The notes beneath the pieces were generated by a model. That model ran no database searches and had not been told where the DNA came from. It was given only the letters and a program-made list of their open reading frames with translations. The position numbers were made by a program, and so were the translations under genes. Of a stretch of DNA of 64,000 nucleotides, positions 24,613 to 36,597 are shown in pieces (the stretch's first letter is position 1; the number at the start of each line of letters is the position of its first letter). Source of the stretch: Clitoria ternatea (Eukaryota > Streptophyta > Magnoliopsida > Fabales > Fabaceae); NCBI GenBank assembly GCA_037962975.1, contig CM075670.1, forward strand, positions 232,832,242 through 232,896,241, written 5' to 3'.

Positions 24613-25480
24613 TCAGAATTTTGTGCATACAAATGATGGACTGATTCCCTTCAAGTCAGAAGTATTCCAGCCAATCGTAGATTCATGTGCCTTTAATACC
24701 CCAATTAGTTTATCCATATCTTCATCGTTTAAGTCGGCATTAATAATGATAGGATGTGTGTCGTCTTCTCTCAGGAAAACATATTTCAGATGAGAAGGTA
24801 AAGGTTTTAAATCATATTTTTCTTTAGAAAATTCCTTTCCTTTCTCAGCTTCAGTAATTTTCAAATTATTTTTCTTTTCTTTTTTAAAATCACCTACTTC
24901 TAATACTTCCAGTAGGCTCAATATTTCTGAGTGAGAGTCATTTAACTCCTCAGTCTCAGAGTCAAAATCATCCTTAAAAAAAGTTCGTAAGGCCTCTTCC
25001 TCAGTTTTTAAAAGCATTGGAGTGTGGTAACTTTTAATCTCTTCAATCATTAAACAATCCATCCTTTCAGTCGGATGTTTCATGGAATTGAAGACATTGA
25101 AGGTTACCTGCTCCTCCTAAACTCTCAGCATGAGTTCACCCTTTTCTACATCAATTAATGCTCTGGCAGTAGCTAGGAAGGGTCTACCTAAGATTAAAGG
25201 AATCTCTCGGTCAGCCTCCATATCCAACACTATAAAATCTGCTGGGAAGATAAACTTATCTACTTTAACTAACAAATCTTCCAGCATCCCTTGGGGATAT
25301 TTAATGGATCTATCAGCCAACTGCAAAGACATGCGAGTTGGTTGAAGGTCATTAATTCCCAGTTTTTTTCATCAAAGATAGAGGCATTAGATTTATACTG
25401 GCTCTTAGATCACAAAGAGCACTTCCTACATGAATATCCCCAATTGCGCACGGTATTGTAAAAGATCCAGGATCTTCTAA
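24613..25480 (-). pseudogene. Protease and linker of Athila element B
   Basis: The retropepsin active site near 25390-25430 reads CDLRASINLMP. The glycine of the expected D-L-G-A is replaced by arginine, one G-to-A change from GGA, which should abolish activity. A downstream block reads IPLILGRPFLATARALIDV (in 25117-25332). The linker to RT (24613-25083) is acidic and lysine-rich with DLKPLPSHLKYVFL, typical of Athila. The frame is broken between 25083 and 25117 and again near 25370. Confidence 0.82.
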
Positions 25481-25483
25481 CTT

Positions 25484-27316
25484 TTAAGGAAGTTTCTTTT
25501 GAATGATTGCACTGTACTCCTGAGTGAGAGCAATCATTTCATCCCCCTTAAGCTTCCTTTTCTTAGACAATAGTTCTTTTAAAAATTTTGCATAAGAAGG
25601 CATCTCCTGCAATGCCTCGGCAAAAGGGATATTTATGTGGAGTTTCTTGAATACATCTAAGAACCTAGCAAACTTTTGCTCTTCTATTTGCTTTTTAAAC
25701 CTGTGTGGAAATGGAGCATTTCTCAGTTTTTCATGAGTCAGCTTAGAAGCTTCCTCCAGAATCATATCAACCTTTTTCTTTTTCTTTTGGTGGACTTTAC
25801 TTTCTTTTTCTTTTTCTGTTTCATTTTCATTTTCAGCTTTATTGTTAACCTGCTCGGTTTCCTGCACTATTTCTTTTTCTTTATCTTTTTCTAAGCTTAT
25901 TTCCTGACTCGGAGATGGAGAAATAATTTTTCCACTCCTAGTGATTATAGCCTTGCAATGTTCCCTTAGATTTACCTTGGTATCTCCAGGGAAATTACCT
26001 GCTTGCCTCTCAGCTAATTGCTTAGAAAGTTATCCTACTTGATTTTCTAAATTTCTTATGGACGCTTCCTGATTTTTGAAACTGGCCTGAGTGGCCTGAA
26101 TGAACTGAGAAAGTACATTCTCAAGTTCTGACTTCTCTTTAGCAGGAGGGTGAAAGGGTTGTTGTGGTCTATTTGTGGGTTGATTTGGTGGGATATTCTG
26201 ATTCAAATGTGGACCTTTCTGCCAGGAAAAATTAGGGTGATTCCTGTAATTACGATTAAAAGAATTAGAAGGATAATTCCTTTGATATTGTTGCTGCCCC
26301 ATATAATTCACTTGCTCGGAAGGCACATTTGGATCACACATTCCATTCTCATGGTCTCCACCACAAAAGTCACAATTTATCATAGAAACTTGACTCGGCT
26401 TTTGGAGTTCTAAAATTTGTATGCTTAGTTTCTCCAAAGCCTGAGTCATCAGTTTACTCTGAGCCAGATAAGCATCTTGTGCTTCTAGTTCTAATATCCC
26501 TCTCCTAGGGACTTGGCTCCTTTCACTAATCAGACATTCATTAGAAGCCATTACGTCAATCAGCTCTATAGCTTCTTCTACAATTTTTGTTGTTAATGAA
26601 CCTCCAGCTGAGGCATCAATCAGGACCCTGGTAGCTGGCCTGACACCATTATAGAAAATAGTTACCTGTTGCACATCAGAAATCTGATGATGAGGACATC
26701 TCCTTAAGCTCTCTTTATACCGATCCCATGCTTCCATCAAAGACTCACCTTCTCTTTGCTGGAAACATGTGATTTCATTGCATAACTTTGCATATTTAGA
26801 AGGAGGAAAATATTTAATCAAAAATTTTGTTTGCAAGTCCTCCCAGGTGGAAATACTGCCTCTTGGTTGACTCTGCAACCAGGCTTTTGTTTAGTCCCTT
26901 AGAGAAAATGGAAACAATCTCAGTCGGATTGCCTCATCAGGGACTTCGTTCATTTTTACTGTGTCACAGATTTAAAGGAATGTTGCTAGATGCAAATTTG
27001 GATCCTCAACCTCACTTTCTCCGAACTGTTCATTTCTTACTAACTGTAGTAGAGCTGGTTTAAGTTCAAAGTTATTTCTTGAAATTGGTGGCCTAAGGAT
27101 GCCAGATTGCGATCCTTCTTCAGTCGGCCTGGAGTAGTCACCTAATGTAACTCTTCTCTGTTCCATTTCTTTCTGTTCTTTTTGCTTTTTCTTTTTTCTC
27201 AGTTTACGTTCTAACAAATCGATGTCAGGAACAAAGAAGAAAGGCTCTCCTTTGCTCCTTGACTGCATACAACAAATATCAAACAAAGGACAATTCACAG
27301 CTACGACTACAGCCAC
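25484..27316 (-). pseudogene. Gag of Athila element B
   Basis: The N-terminal part (26972-27316) ends in NNFELKPALLQLV, the usual Athila gag entry. The main part (26030-26878) has GSISTWEDLQTKFLIKYFPP, a zinc-knuckle-like CDFCGGDHENGMC and a Gln/Asn/Pro-rich tail. The C-terminal linker (25484-25867) has FLDVFKKLHINIPFAEAL and ELLSKKRKL. A stop at about 26890, where a tryptophan would be expected, and others break the frame. The protein would form the particle shell. Confidence 0.87.
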
Positions 27317-27424
27317 ACGAAAATATCAACTACTACAAACAAAATTGAAACTACGTACTAAATGCAAACAAAGTAAACGGTTCAGTCTAGTACCGGTCCA
27401 AGGATTATTGATATTACTCAACAT

Positions 27425-27442
27425 TCCCCGGCAACGGCGCCA
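27425..27442 (-). promoter_or_regulatory. Primer-binding site, tRNA-Asp type (element B)
   Basis: The minus strand reads TGGCGCCGTTGCCGGGGA, complementary to the 3' end of tRNA-Asp, six bases inside the 5' LTR and identical in type to the site at 13599-13617. Confidence 0.9.
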
Positions 27443-27448
27443 TTAACT

Positions 27449-29341
27449 TGATGCTAAAATCCTGAGCCATTAACTTGGTGGTGAAAATCTTAGTAAAACC
27501 AAAATATGACTCTCGGATTTATCCTTTGGCAAGCGCATCAGTCGTTAAAATTGTAGAATATTTGATCGTCCCACAGGGATTGTGGTAAGTACCTCAATCT
27601 TGGACTAGTACAAGCTGAACCAACAAAAAATACATGAATTTCATTCGGTTTTTGGTTGTTTTAGTGTTTTATAGTTGTTTTTGTATTTCCAGAAACAGAG
27701 TTAAAATGAAATGTGAAAGGTGATTAATAGAAAACAGGTCAGGATTGCTTTGGTTCATAATTCACCAAGAAACATGCAATTAAAGTATAATCACACTCCA
27801 TAATCCAGAGGACAATCTGCTTGTGGTTATTCCCTAATTCCTTAGGTGAAAAACACTAATCCTTAAGCATCGAACCTTAATTCCTTAAGTGCTCAATTAA
27901 CCTAAGAATCTAATACAAAATTGGAGGTTGAACTCTAACTATTCACCTAAATTGATTAGGCCTGAACTAGTTAGAAAGCTGGAAGTTACCTAAGCTTCAA
28001 CCATGATTCCTCACTGGCGAAGTTCTTCATCAGTTCTGGATTTGTCAATCAAGCGATTCTGCTCCACTCCTCAGCTTGTTCGCCTCAGGATCTAGAAGTC
28101 AATTTCCTCGCTCACAGCTTCAAGACTCCATTGCTAACCTTCGCAATCCCAACCTTAGGGAATTAAAACTCTATTGACTTCGGTTCCATCGAAGGATTAT
28201 GGAACGTCATGGAGGAAAGGATTTAGAGAGAGAAAATTACGTAGTGAGATGTACGAAGTTATGAATGAATTGTATTCTATGTGTCTGTCTCTGTTCTTCT
28301 TCTACTTCCAGAATATGTACAACCTATATATAAACTTCTACCTAACTAACTAACTTAACTGATAACTTAGGAAACTTAAGTTAACAACTAAACTAACTAG
28401 TTACACAGTTTACAGAGTGATCAACTAATTACAGCTCAGCTCTTAACAGGATCCAGCTCATCCTTAGCTAATTTACAGCACAGCACCAGCTAATTAACAG
28501 CTTACTACTTAAGTTACTAAGGGTGCAGCAGTAGAAGAGAAGGCAATGGAAGTGGAAACAGCACTGTACCGAGTATGTTGTTGGAGGAAAGGAATAGTGT
28601 TTCCTCTACGCTTCAGCAACTGGGTTCTCACTTGAACGGGTTAAACTCTCACTTGAGAGAGCTCAGGATTGCACTGCAGTGTTACTTTCTCGCTTAAGCG
28701 TTATGGTGAAGCTTGGGCGAATGAATGATGTTTTGAGGTCACGCTTGAGCAAACTTTGACCCTTGCCCAAGCGAATTTGTCTATCGCTTAAGCGAATTGT
28801 CTTTTCAATCAGCATTTCTGAAATGGACGCTTGGGTTCTTCTTTTTATTTTCAATCGGTTCCTTGTTCTCTTTTGGAGTCGGTATCTTGGAAGTCTTTGC
28901 AGTCAGCTTTTTGTTAATTCTTTTCGGTCAACCTTTTGGGAAGTCTCACTCAGTCAGTCTTTTGGAGTCCTTTCAGTCGGTTATATGAAGACTCACTCGG
29001 CTTTGTAAATTCTCGCTCGGCTTTATGATTTCTCACTCGGATTTTTATAATTTTTCCTCGGATTTGTCTTCTTCTCTCAAATATGCCCTGTTCCTGCACC
29101 AATAAATAACTATTTGCCTAGCATTTATATGCTGGCTGCTGAGTAAATTTTTAAATAGTAATAAACTCTTGATTTATTAATGTTTTCAATCGTTTTCTTA
29201 TAAAAGTAAAGCACTTTTGAAATAAATAACTAAAACACAAATTATTAACAAATCATTAAATAATATAGTCAGAACTAAACAATACTTAATAAATTATGTT
29301 AAATAAAAGGTGGAATAATTAAGTCTTTTCAAGACTTATCA
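27449..29341 (-). repeat. 5' LTR of Athila element B
   Basis: It is 1,893 bp, the same length as 16081-17973 and differing from it mostly by scattered transitions. It carries the same CGCTTGAGCG dyads (28627-28800) and ACTCGG repeats, a few further decayed. Confidence 0.92.
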
Positions 29342-31560
29342 GGTGTGTGTGAGTGACTTAAGAAATATTTGATGTTGATGCTGTAATATAGTTGTGAATG
29401 TATGAGTATGCATGTATGTATATAAACACCGATCAGTTTCTGATCATGTGTATGTGACTTGAGAAATAATTGATGCTGTGATATTTGAGATGATGTCAAA
29501 TGAGTGTATATGAATGTGTATGGATGCATATATATGGACACCGATCGGTTTCTGATCGTGTGTATGTGGCTTGAGCCGATTGAAATTTGGAATAATTGAT
29601 GCTGTGACAATCAGTGTTTAATGAAAATATGATACCGGGCTTGACAAGTAGGTCACCCAGTGGCAATATGTTGAATGGGCTTGACAAGTCGGTTGCCCTG
29701 TGTTATGAGCACATGCCAGTTTCTGGTAGTTGCATCTGTTGATTGTTGATAATATAAAATAATTAAGATGTGATTATGTGGTATGGGATGGCTGACGGTA
29801 TATGTTACCCTCATTTTTGGCTTCAGTGGTCAAGCAGGACCCATTTGAGCTACCCAGAGGTCTTTGACCCAGTGGTTGAGGGGGAGTCAAGCAGGGCTCG
29901 GTGAACCAAGCAGGGTTCACGGGGTGTTAAGTAGGACCCCCAGCTGAAGGCCGATCCTGTAGTATCCGGATACTAGGAGTCGATTTTATGAGAGTCAGTT
30001 GTGACTTGTAATTTGATGAATTATTAGTTGTAGTGTATATTTGCCGAGTGCAGTTTTCTATACTTGCCGAGTGAAGTTTGTTATGATTACCGAATGAGAT
30101 TTTGGTATATTTGCTGAGAATGATTTGATGTATTGTTGAGTGCAAATTGCTATATTGCCGAGTGATTTACTATAATTGCCAAGTGTGATTGGCTATATTT
30201 GTTGAATGAGGTTGAATATAATTGCTGAGTATGAAGTATTATATTGCTGAGCAAGATGTCATATTTGCCGAGTGAGATTTGTTGTGCTTGCCGGGTAAGA
30301 TCTGCCATATTTGTCGAGTGCAATTCATTGTATTTGATGAGTGTAATTGGCTAGATTTACAATGTTAATTGCTATGATTACTGAGTGTGTGTATTGCTGA
30401 ATGTTACTTGTTAAGATTGTCGAAGGAGAACTGTTATATTGCTGAGAGTGAATAACTATAACGCCGAGTGTTAATGGATATATTGTCGAGTGAGTATATT
30501 GTTGAGTGAGTATATTGCCGAGTGAGTTACTTGCTGAGTGAAATATGCAGTTTGAGGATAAAGCAATCAGATGGAGTTTCTACTCGTATTTTATTTGAAT
30601 TCCGTTCTAGATTAATTATGATGCTAAACACTCACCCTTGCTGTTGTTTTCAATTTTTAGTAACCAGTGACAGGGAGGAGGTCGAAGCCATGGAGGTGCG
30701 CCAAGCGGAGGATTGATGCCAAGGCACTGAGCGAATTTGAATGCATTGTAATTTATATGTATTAAGTTTTTCTGAGTGTTTAACGCTACGGTGTTGCCTG
30801 TATGATGAAATAAATTCAAATTGGTATGCTGTGTGAAGTAAGTATAAATTCTGGATGTTAAATGATTGGTGTTTATTTTATGAGTGAATTTGCATTACTG
30901 TAGTAGAGTCGAATACCGGGAGAAGCTAGCTGAGTGGATTCCTTCTTATCCGAGCAGGGGCCGATTGATTTGGTGCCCAATATGCTCAAGTGAGTATTCT
31001 TCGTTTCTCTCTGAGTGAGGAATAACCGAGAGACTCACTTCCGAGTGGAAATGTTAGAGCGACTCCGAGTGAGCTATGGCGAAAACTCCGAGTGAGGAAA
31101 GATAAGAGTGCTCCCGAGTGAAGATATGAGTGAATCTTTCCTGAGTGAAGGGAAATTAAGCTTTTCTGAGTGATGAAAGACTAGTGGTTCCGAGTGGACT
31201 TATTTTCCGAGTGAAAACCGACTTCTTGACTTTCTTTGTAGGTCTTGTGCACTCAGGTTTAGGAAGTAGCACTCGCTCAAGCGAGTCGGATCTCGTTTAA
31301 GCGAATCAGGGGTTCGCTTAGGCGATTGACCCCTGACTCTGTTTTCCTTCTTTCGCTGTCTCTGAATAACTCTATTTTATTAATGGTTTCAGTTCTAAAC
31401 GGTTTCAGTCGGATATTACTATTTTAAGTATGATTTTATTATTTTGAATATATTTAATAAAAGTAATTATTATTTTATATTGAGACCGGGTGGATTTTTA
31501 TTGAAAGTGAAAAATCTATTATGAAAAATGAGAAAAATTAACGAGGGTCATCACAAGTCT

Positions 31561-33182
31561 CTTTCAATAACATGCACTTATCTTCCATCCCGAAACAAAA
31601 AAATAGAGCAAGATCATTCATGGTTTCAAAACAAATTAACACATGATTCATGTTCTAAGATTCCTTTAGGCAAGCATAAAAAGGTACCAAGAGCCTACAT
31701 TAATTAACAACAAATGTGAATCTGATTGTATAGAGACTTTGTTTGTGGTGATCCTAGTTATATTTTCCTAAGAATAGATCATAGAAATGAAGAAATATGA
31801 GACCTTTTAATAGTTTTTAAGTCCGTCTTATTGCAGAAAAAACATACTCATGAAAATATAGATATGGGAATTCATACTTTAGAATAAATGTCCTACAAAG
31901 CCTATATATAATAAGACTATAACTATATATCTCTCTTCCATATTCTTGTACAAATTCAACTTAAATTAATATAACTTAATTTGAAATAAAATTAAAAAGT
32001 ACTCTTCTTTCTTCAAACCCCTTGGAACTTTAGTGTAATCAAACATGAATTTTATTCTCTTTAAGTTAACATTATTGTCATTGTTAATATTTTACCTCAA
32101 CATGATCCACATGAGTATTAATTTACATATATAAACATCCACATTTTGAACTACTTGATCCATCACATATAATAGCAATTACAGTATACAGCAGGCAAAG
32201 CGTAAATCACATTATTCATCTTATTTTAATTTAAACAAGAAATCACTATTTTAATTCTTATGCAAAGTTGAGTGTATTAAAAAATAGCAAAGGGAAAGAA
32301 GAGACCTGATTTTGTCCAGCCAAAATGACAACAACAGTAGTATGGAGGGATCTCAGATGATGTAATTGAGATCGTTATCGCCGAACTTACATTCAACTCC
32401 AGGAAAATGTTTCTGTGCTATTTCTACAACAGCGGTAGCTGATTCTTGCGAACCAAAACCGAGCGAGTGAGTAAGTGATTGGAATAAAAGTGGAAATGAA
32501 TCCAAATAGATTTGAGATGGAAGAGATAGGAGATCTCGAAAAGTCTTGGAAGGTACTGAGGGTTTGAAAGTTAGAAGAGAAAAGTCTGTAACAGAGCTGC
32601 ATTAATATCTATCGACCTCTGTGGCGAGGTCAGTTTGAGAGGCGCGGTGGTGACGTTAGACACAAGAGATGTTAAGATTGTAGATAGAATGACAAAGACA
32701 CCAAAGAAGAAGAACCACACAATGAACTTTAGCAAAAATAGAAGAGGGAAAGCTTTGGCAGAGGCACTTCAAAATCGTAATTTGGTGAGAGTATTGTAAG
32801 GTCTTTATGAGGGAAAATAGAAGAGGGAAGGCTCCGAGGGTTTCCATAAGCTCCTGAATGCTTGAGAGTTGGGAAAATTTTAGAAGAGGAAAGGCTGAAG
32901 AGGAAGGAAGTCTGAAGTCTTTGTGAGGGAAAATAGTAGAGGGGGGTACAACATCCAAGTTTTGAGGGTTTAAGATTGAGGGAATTTTAGAAGAGGAAAT
33001 GATAAAAAAGAAGGAAGGGGTTTATCTATAATTTTAAAAATTTAGAATTATTTAAATATATAAAACATTATGTGTATAAATATTCCTCATGTCTTTTGAT
33101 AAAGTGGACAACATGTTAGGGGTTCCAAAACACTTAATTTTTTAAAGGTCCAGTAGAAACACTCAAGAAAAAATAGAATAAA
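31561..33182. other. Old unique or unassigned DNA between the two nests
   Basis: No transposon domain is found. At 32640-33000 the minus strand repeats CCTCTTCTA(A)AATTTTCCCTCA-like units, which resembles a decayed local repeat. One unrecognised open frame is listed separately at 32353-32586. The copia element begins at 33183. Confidence 0.4.
32353..32586 (-). other. Unrecognised open frame, possible terminal-exon remnant
   Basis: On the minus strand a frame without an ATG runs from a possible splice acceptor (TTACAG near 32588) to a TGA at 32353-32355. It ends in a well-formed stretch, ATAVVEIAQKHFPGVECKF followed by GDNDLNYII. The amphipathic composition looks more like a real protein than chance AT-rich translation, but I do not recognise a family. 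It could equally be a fortuitous frame. Confidence 0.22.
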
Positions 33183-33227
33183 TGAGCTGGCAGAACTAAC
33201 TATTTGGGTTTATGACCCTCTCGCAAG

Positions 33228-35346
33228 CTAGCAATAGGGAAAAGATGTCCACCACTTGGTTACAAAGCCATGAAACAATTTAGGATAGGAAGCCTTGGTA
33301 AAAATATTAGTTACTTGGTCTTTAGTCGAGATTGGCAGAAACTTGAATAGGCCTTGTTGAAGCCTTTCCCGTATGATGTGGCAATCTATATCCAAGTGCT
33401 TGGTGCATTCATGAAACACAAGATTGGACACAATGTGAATCACACTCTTATTATCACAGAAGAGGACTGGCAACTTGGAATAATTGATGTACAGGTCCTG
33501 AAACAAGTAAGTCAGCCACTGTAATTCACATGAGGTATTGTTGAGAGATCTATATTCAGATTTAGAGGAGGACTTAGAAATAGTGGTTTGTTTCTTCGAT
33601 TTCCAGCTGATTAAGGAGGTTCCAAGGAAGAAATAGTACCCTATGATTGACCTTCTAGTGATTGGGTAACTTCCCCAATCAACATCACTATATCCCTACA
33701 AATTAAGAGAGGAAGAAGCAGGGAAAAATAGTCATTTCCTTGGAGAGGATTTCAGGTATTTGACTATTCTTAATGTAGCAGTGTGATGTTTAGATCGAGG
33801 GGCACTAAGGAACTGACTCAGATGATGAACATCAAAGGTGATGTCAGGTCTGGTGGTAGTTAAGTATAGCAGCCTCCCTATCAGCTTCTTATAACCAGCA
33901 TGATCAGAGTATAAATCTCCAGAATCTACAGACAAAGAAAGGGCAGGGTCCGTTGGGGTTGAAGCAGGTTTGCAACTCAACAACCTTGTGTCTGTGAGTA
34001 GTTTCAGGCAGTATTTCCTCTGGAAAACTAAAATTCCCTCCCGTGTTCTTGCAAATTTGAGGCCAAGAAAGTACTTTAAAGGACCAAGGTCCTTAATACC
34101 AAAGTGATGATGCAGATTTTCTTTGATAACATTGAACTCCTTGAGATCGGGACCTACCAAAATCACATCATCAATATATATTGTTAAGGAAGTAAAAGAA
34201 TTGCCCTTAAATTTCAGAAACAGTGAAGAGTCAGATTGTGCTAAAATGAAACCATAAGCTGCCAATGTAGAAGTTAATTTCTCAAACCATTTCCTACTGG
34301 CCTATTTTAATCCAGTATAGACATCAACTGGTATTTCCATATAGACATCTGCCTCCAAGTCTTCATGTAGAAATGCATTCTACATCCAATTGGTGCAAGT
34401 GCCAATTATGTGCATCTGCCAAGGCAATCAAGACCCAAATGGTAGTCATCTTTGCTACAGTTAAAAATGTATCAAAGTAATCAATCCCCTCCACCTGTGT
34501 GTATCCTTTTACAACTAGTCACACCTTATACCTAGCAGTAGAACCATTAACACGCCTTTTAATCTTGGAAACCCATTTATGACTAATCGGTTTGACCCCA
34601 ATAGAAGTGACCATAATTTTCCAAGTCCCATTTCTATTCAGAGCTCTTAACTCAGTGTTTATAGCTTCAATCCAATGAGGATTCTGGGATGCCTCATTAT
34701 AGGATGGTGGTTCTACATCAGTCACCATGGATAGAACATAGGATTTATGTGTTAGTGTAAGGTGATGATAAGCATGATTGATAGAAATAGCATGGCTGGT
34801 TGTTAGAGTGGGACAGAGAAAATCTATAAGGCGTGGTGGTGGTCTGGTTAGCCTGGTAGATTTCCTAATGGCAGTAGGTGGTGGTGATGAACAATCTAAG
34901 TGTCCAAGTTTAGATTATGAAGGTACAGGTTGTAGAGGCTCAGGCTGTGAATGTTCAGGTGTAGTTTCAGAAGTAGTGAAAGATGGAGGTGAGTGATTGG
35001 CATTATTAGATGTGGTTGGTGGAGTGGTAGGAATAGAGTTAGGATTGGGTAGGCAATGGTCTACACACATATAGGTTGGGGAATTGGGTTTGTTGCTAGA
35101 TGTGGAACCTTTGAAGGGTAAAGCAATCTCAACAAAATGAACATCCCTGGATACAAAAACTTCCTTGGTGAAAGTATGAAGCAGTACATATCCCTTTGTG
35201 CCAGGCTTGTAGCCTAAGAATATTGCCTTTCTTCCTTTGGGGTCAAGCTTGCCTCTGTGTTCCTTAAGTATGGAAGCATAACACAGGCTTCCAAACACTT
35301 TGAGCTCCTTCAAATCTGGTTTGCTGCCAAAGAGAATTGCATAGGT
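33228..35346 (-). pseudogene. Copia pol, C-terminal part (integrase end, RT, RNase H)
   Basis: From high to low coordinates: integrase tail (34915-35346; KELKVFGSLCYAS, GYKPGTKGYVL), RT N-terminus (34519-34728; ELRALNRNGTWKI), RT with catalytic YIDDVILVG (33732-34265; FGIKDLGPLKYFLGLKFA), and RNase H end (33228-33506; CDNKSVIHIV, TKHLDIDCHIIRERL, DQVTNIFTKA). Stops and frameshifts fall between the blocks. The region upstream of 35346 is displaced to 56234 by the Ogre-like insertion, and the reading continues there. Confidence 0.88.
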
Positions 35347-35640
35347 TGTGAACACCTATTTTTGTCCGGATAAATAAAAAATAAAATATTTTTTTAAAAA
35401 AAAATAATATTAAAAAATTGCATAGTAACAGTTAGGAATAGTAACTTCTCCATTTTTATAAATACTTAATCTCTCTTTATTTCCTACCACACTTCTTCTT
35501 TTATTAACTTTCTTTCATAATTTTACTCAAACAATGGCCAATGGGTATCGAAGCCAGGAAGAAAGAATAAGGGAGAGAAACCGATGTTTGGTGACTACCT
35601 TCTTGCTCGTTGTAGCATGGGTAGTAGTTTATCTTTATTG
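35347..35640 (+). repeat. Truncated 5' LTR of the Ogre-like element
   Basis: About 294 bp align with 42649-42946, including a TATAAATAC box near 35456. Similarity stops sharply after CTTTATTGG, where gag coding sequence begins. The remaining LTR (over 2.5 kb in the 3' copy), the primer site and the gag N-terminus are missing. Confidence 0.75.
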
Positions 35641-35785
35641 GGGAGTACCGGGTCATTCAACGGAAAACTGCATCGTCTTTAAATACAAGGTTCAAGACTT
35701 AATTAGGGCAAAATGGCTTAATTTTTGGGAGGAAATCCAAATATCTCGACCAACCCTCTACCTAATCATGGGACCTCAGGAGTAA
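35534..35785 (+). pseudogene. Chimeric LTR-gag frame
   Basis: The ATG at 35534 lies inside the truncated LTR. The first 36 or so codons are LTR-derived and include a hydrophobic stretch, TTFLLVVAWVVVYLYW, that could span a membrane. The frame then passes in phase into the end of an Ogre/Tat gag (PGHSTENCIVFKYKVQDLI, KWLNFWEE), of which only the last part of a zinc-knuckle-like segment survives. In the 3' LTR the same frame has CAG changed to TAG after seven codons. The fusion arose from the 5' deletion; a functional product is unlikely. Confidence 0.5.
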
Positions 35786-35883
35786 ATGCAGTCTTAAAGG
35801 ACGAGGAAATTAGTCATATTAAAAGAGTAGCGGAAGTGAAAAACTCTTTTCCTTAGATATACACTCAACTTTGCAAGAAAGGA

Positions 35884-36419
35884 ATGATAACTGAAATTCT
35901 AAATCTTAATCTTGATCAAGTGTCTACTAATCCTAATTTTCTTGATGCCTTGGAAATTTCTTATACCACTTATGTGAGTGAAGGGTTACAACTAGCTCGT
36001 CCTTCCAAAGCTTCTATGATGGTGGCTAAAGTAATGATGAAATCTATATTCCAGCCTGGGAAAGGGCTTGGGAAGATGCTTGATGGAGGAGTAGAACCGT
36101 TATGGGTTAAAGAGAACAAGAACGGCTTCAGGCTAGGATATCACCCATCGTCAATGGAAAGAGTGAAGGTCTTCGCAGATAAAAGAGAAAAACGACTTGC
36201 ATAGCTAGAAAATCGAGAACCCCTACCTGCAAGGATCCCTATCTGTGACCTTTATCAAAGCTTCAGGAGTGCAGCCTTGACATCTCCAGACCAAGTGGCA
36301 GTCGTTGATGATGGTTCCAAGGGTGAAGAGGACTTGATTTACCTTTGTTCTTCAGATACCGTGATGTGTAATCAGGAAGTCATTGAGTTTCCAGAGATCA
36401 TAAATTTTACTTCAAAGTA
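35884..36419 (+). pseudogene. Gag-protease region of the Ogre-like element
   Basis: Frame 35884-36204 contains SKASMMVAKVMMKSIFQPG followed by KGLGKMLDGG, a G-patch-like block that recurs between protease and RT in Tat/Ogre elements. After a single stop the same phase continues to about 36419 (PLPARIPICDLYQSF, acidic tail). A canonical protease active site is not visible, presumably lost with the 5' deletion. An intron-like segment follows at 36432. Confidence 0.65.
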
Positions 36420-36431
36420 ATTGTTCACTTT

Positions 36432-36597
36432 GTAAGTTTCCATTTGAATCCTTTGGCCATGCCTAAAGCCCTAGGAAAAATTTTCAACAAGGGCAAAAAC
36501 ATGTTTCCTTTATCATTTCAAATAAATGAATACTAAGTTCAATTGTCATTTTCCTTATTTTACCTTTTTATATTAAATAAATTGTAGATCTAAAATT
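36432..36597 (+). other. Candidate Ogre-type intron
   Basis: A GTAAGT donor at 36432-36437 and an AG acceptor at 36596-36597, preceded by a T-rich, AT-rich stretch, bound 166 bp full of stops. Removing it joins the upstream frame in phase to the RT N-terminal frame. Known Ogre elements carry an intron at this point between protease and RT. Expression is not shown by sequence alone. Confidence 0.55.

Larger units (their letters stand above)
16081..29341 (-). mobile_element. Athila-like Ty3/gypsy element B (13.3 kb, structurally complete)
   Basis: Two direct LTRs of equal length (1,893 bp) bracket gag, protease, RT-RNase H, integrase and a post-pol frame, all on the minus strand. Flanking 5-mers are AGTGT (16076-16080) and GGTGT (29342-29346), a target duplication with one mismatch. 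It landed inside the solo LTR 15226-31555, so it is younger than that insertion. The LTRs are roughly 98% alike by eye, yet every coding domain contains stops, so the element is non-autonomous now. Confidence 0.9.
15226..31555 (+). mobile_element. Solo chromovirus LTR, split by Athila element B
   Basis: The two halves are 15226-16080 and 29342-31555, about 3,060 bp without the insert. Termini are TGTAACATCC at the left and TCATCACA at the right. Perfect 5-bp target duplications AGTCT flank it at 15221-15225 and 31556-31560. No internal region is present, so it is a solo LTR formed by recombination between two LTRs. Related motifs, read in reverse in the complete element at 43328-54055, include the GGATACTAGGAGTCG block near 29968 and the CACCCTTGCTGTTG block near 30632. 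GCCGAGTG repeats fill 30040-30540, TCCGAGTGA repeats 31010-31215, and GCTCAAGCGAG dyads 31265-31330. Short frames inside are spurious. Confidence 0.85.
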
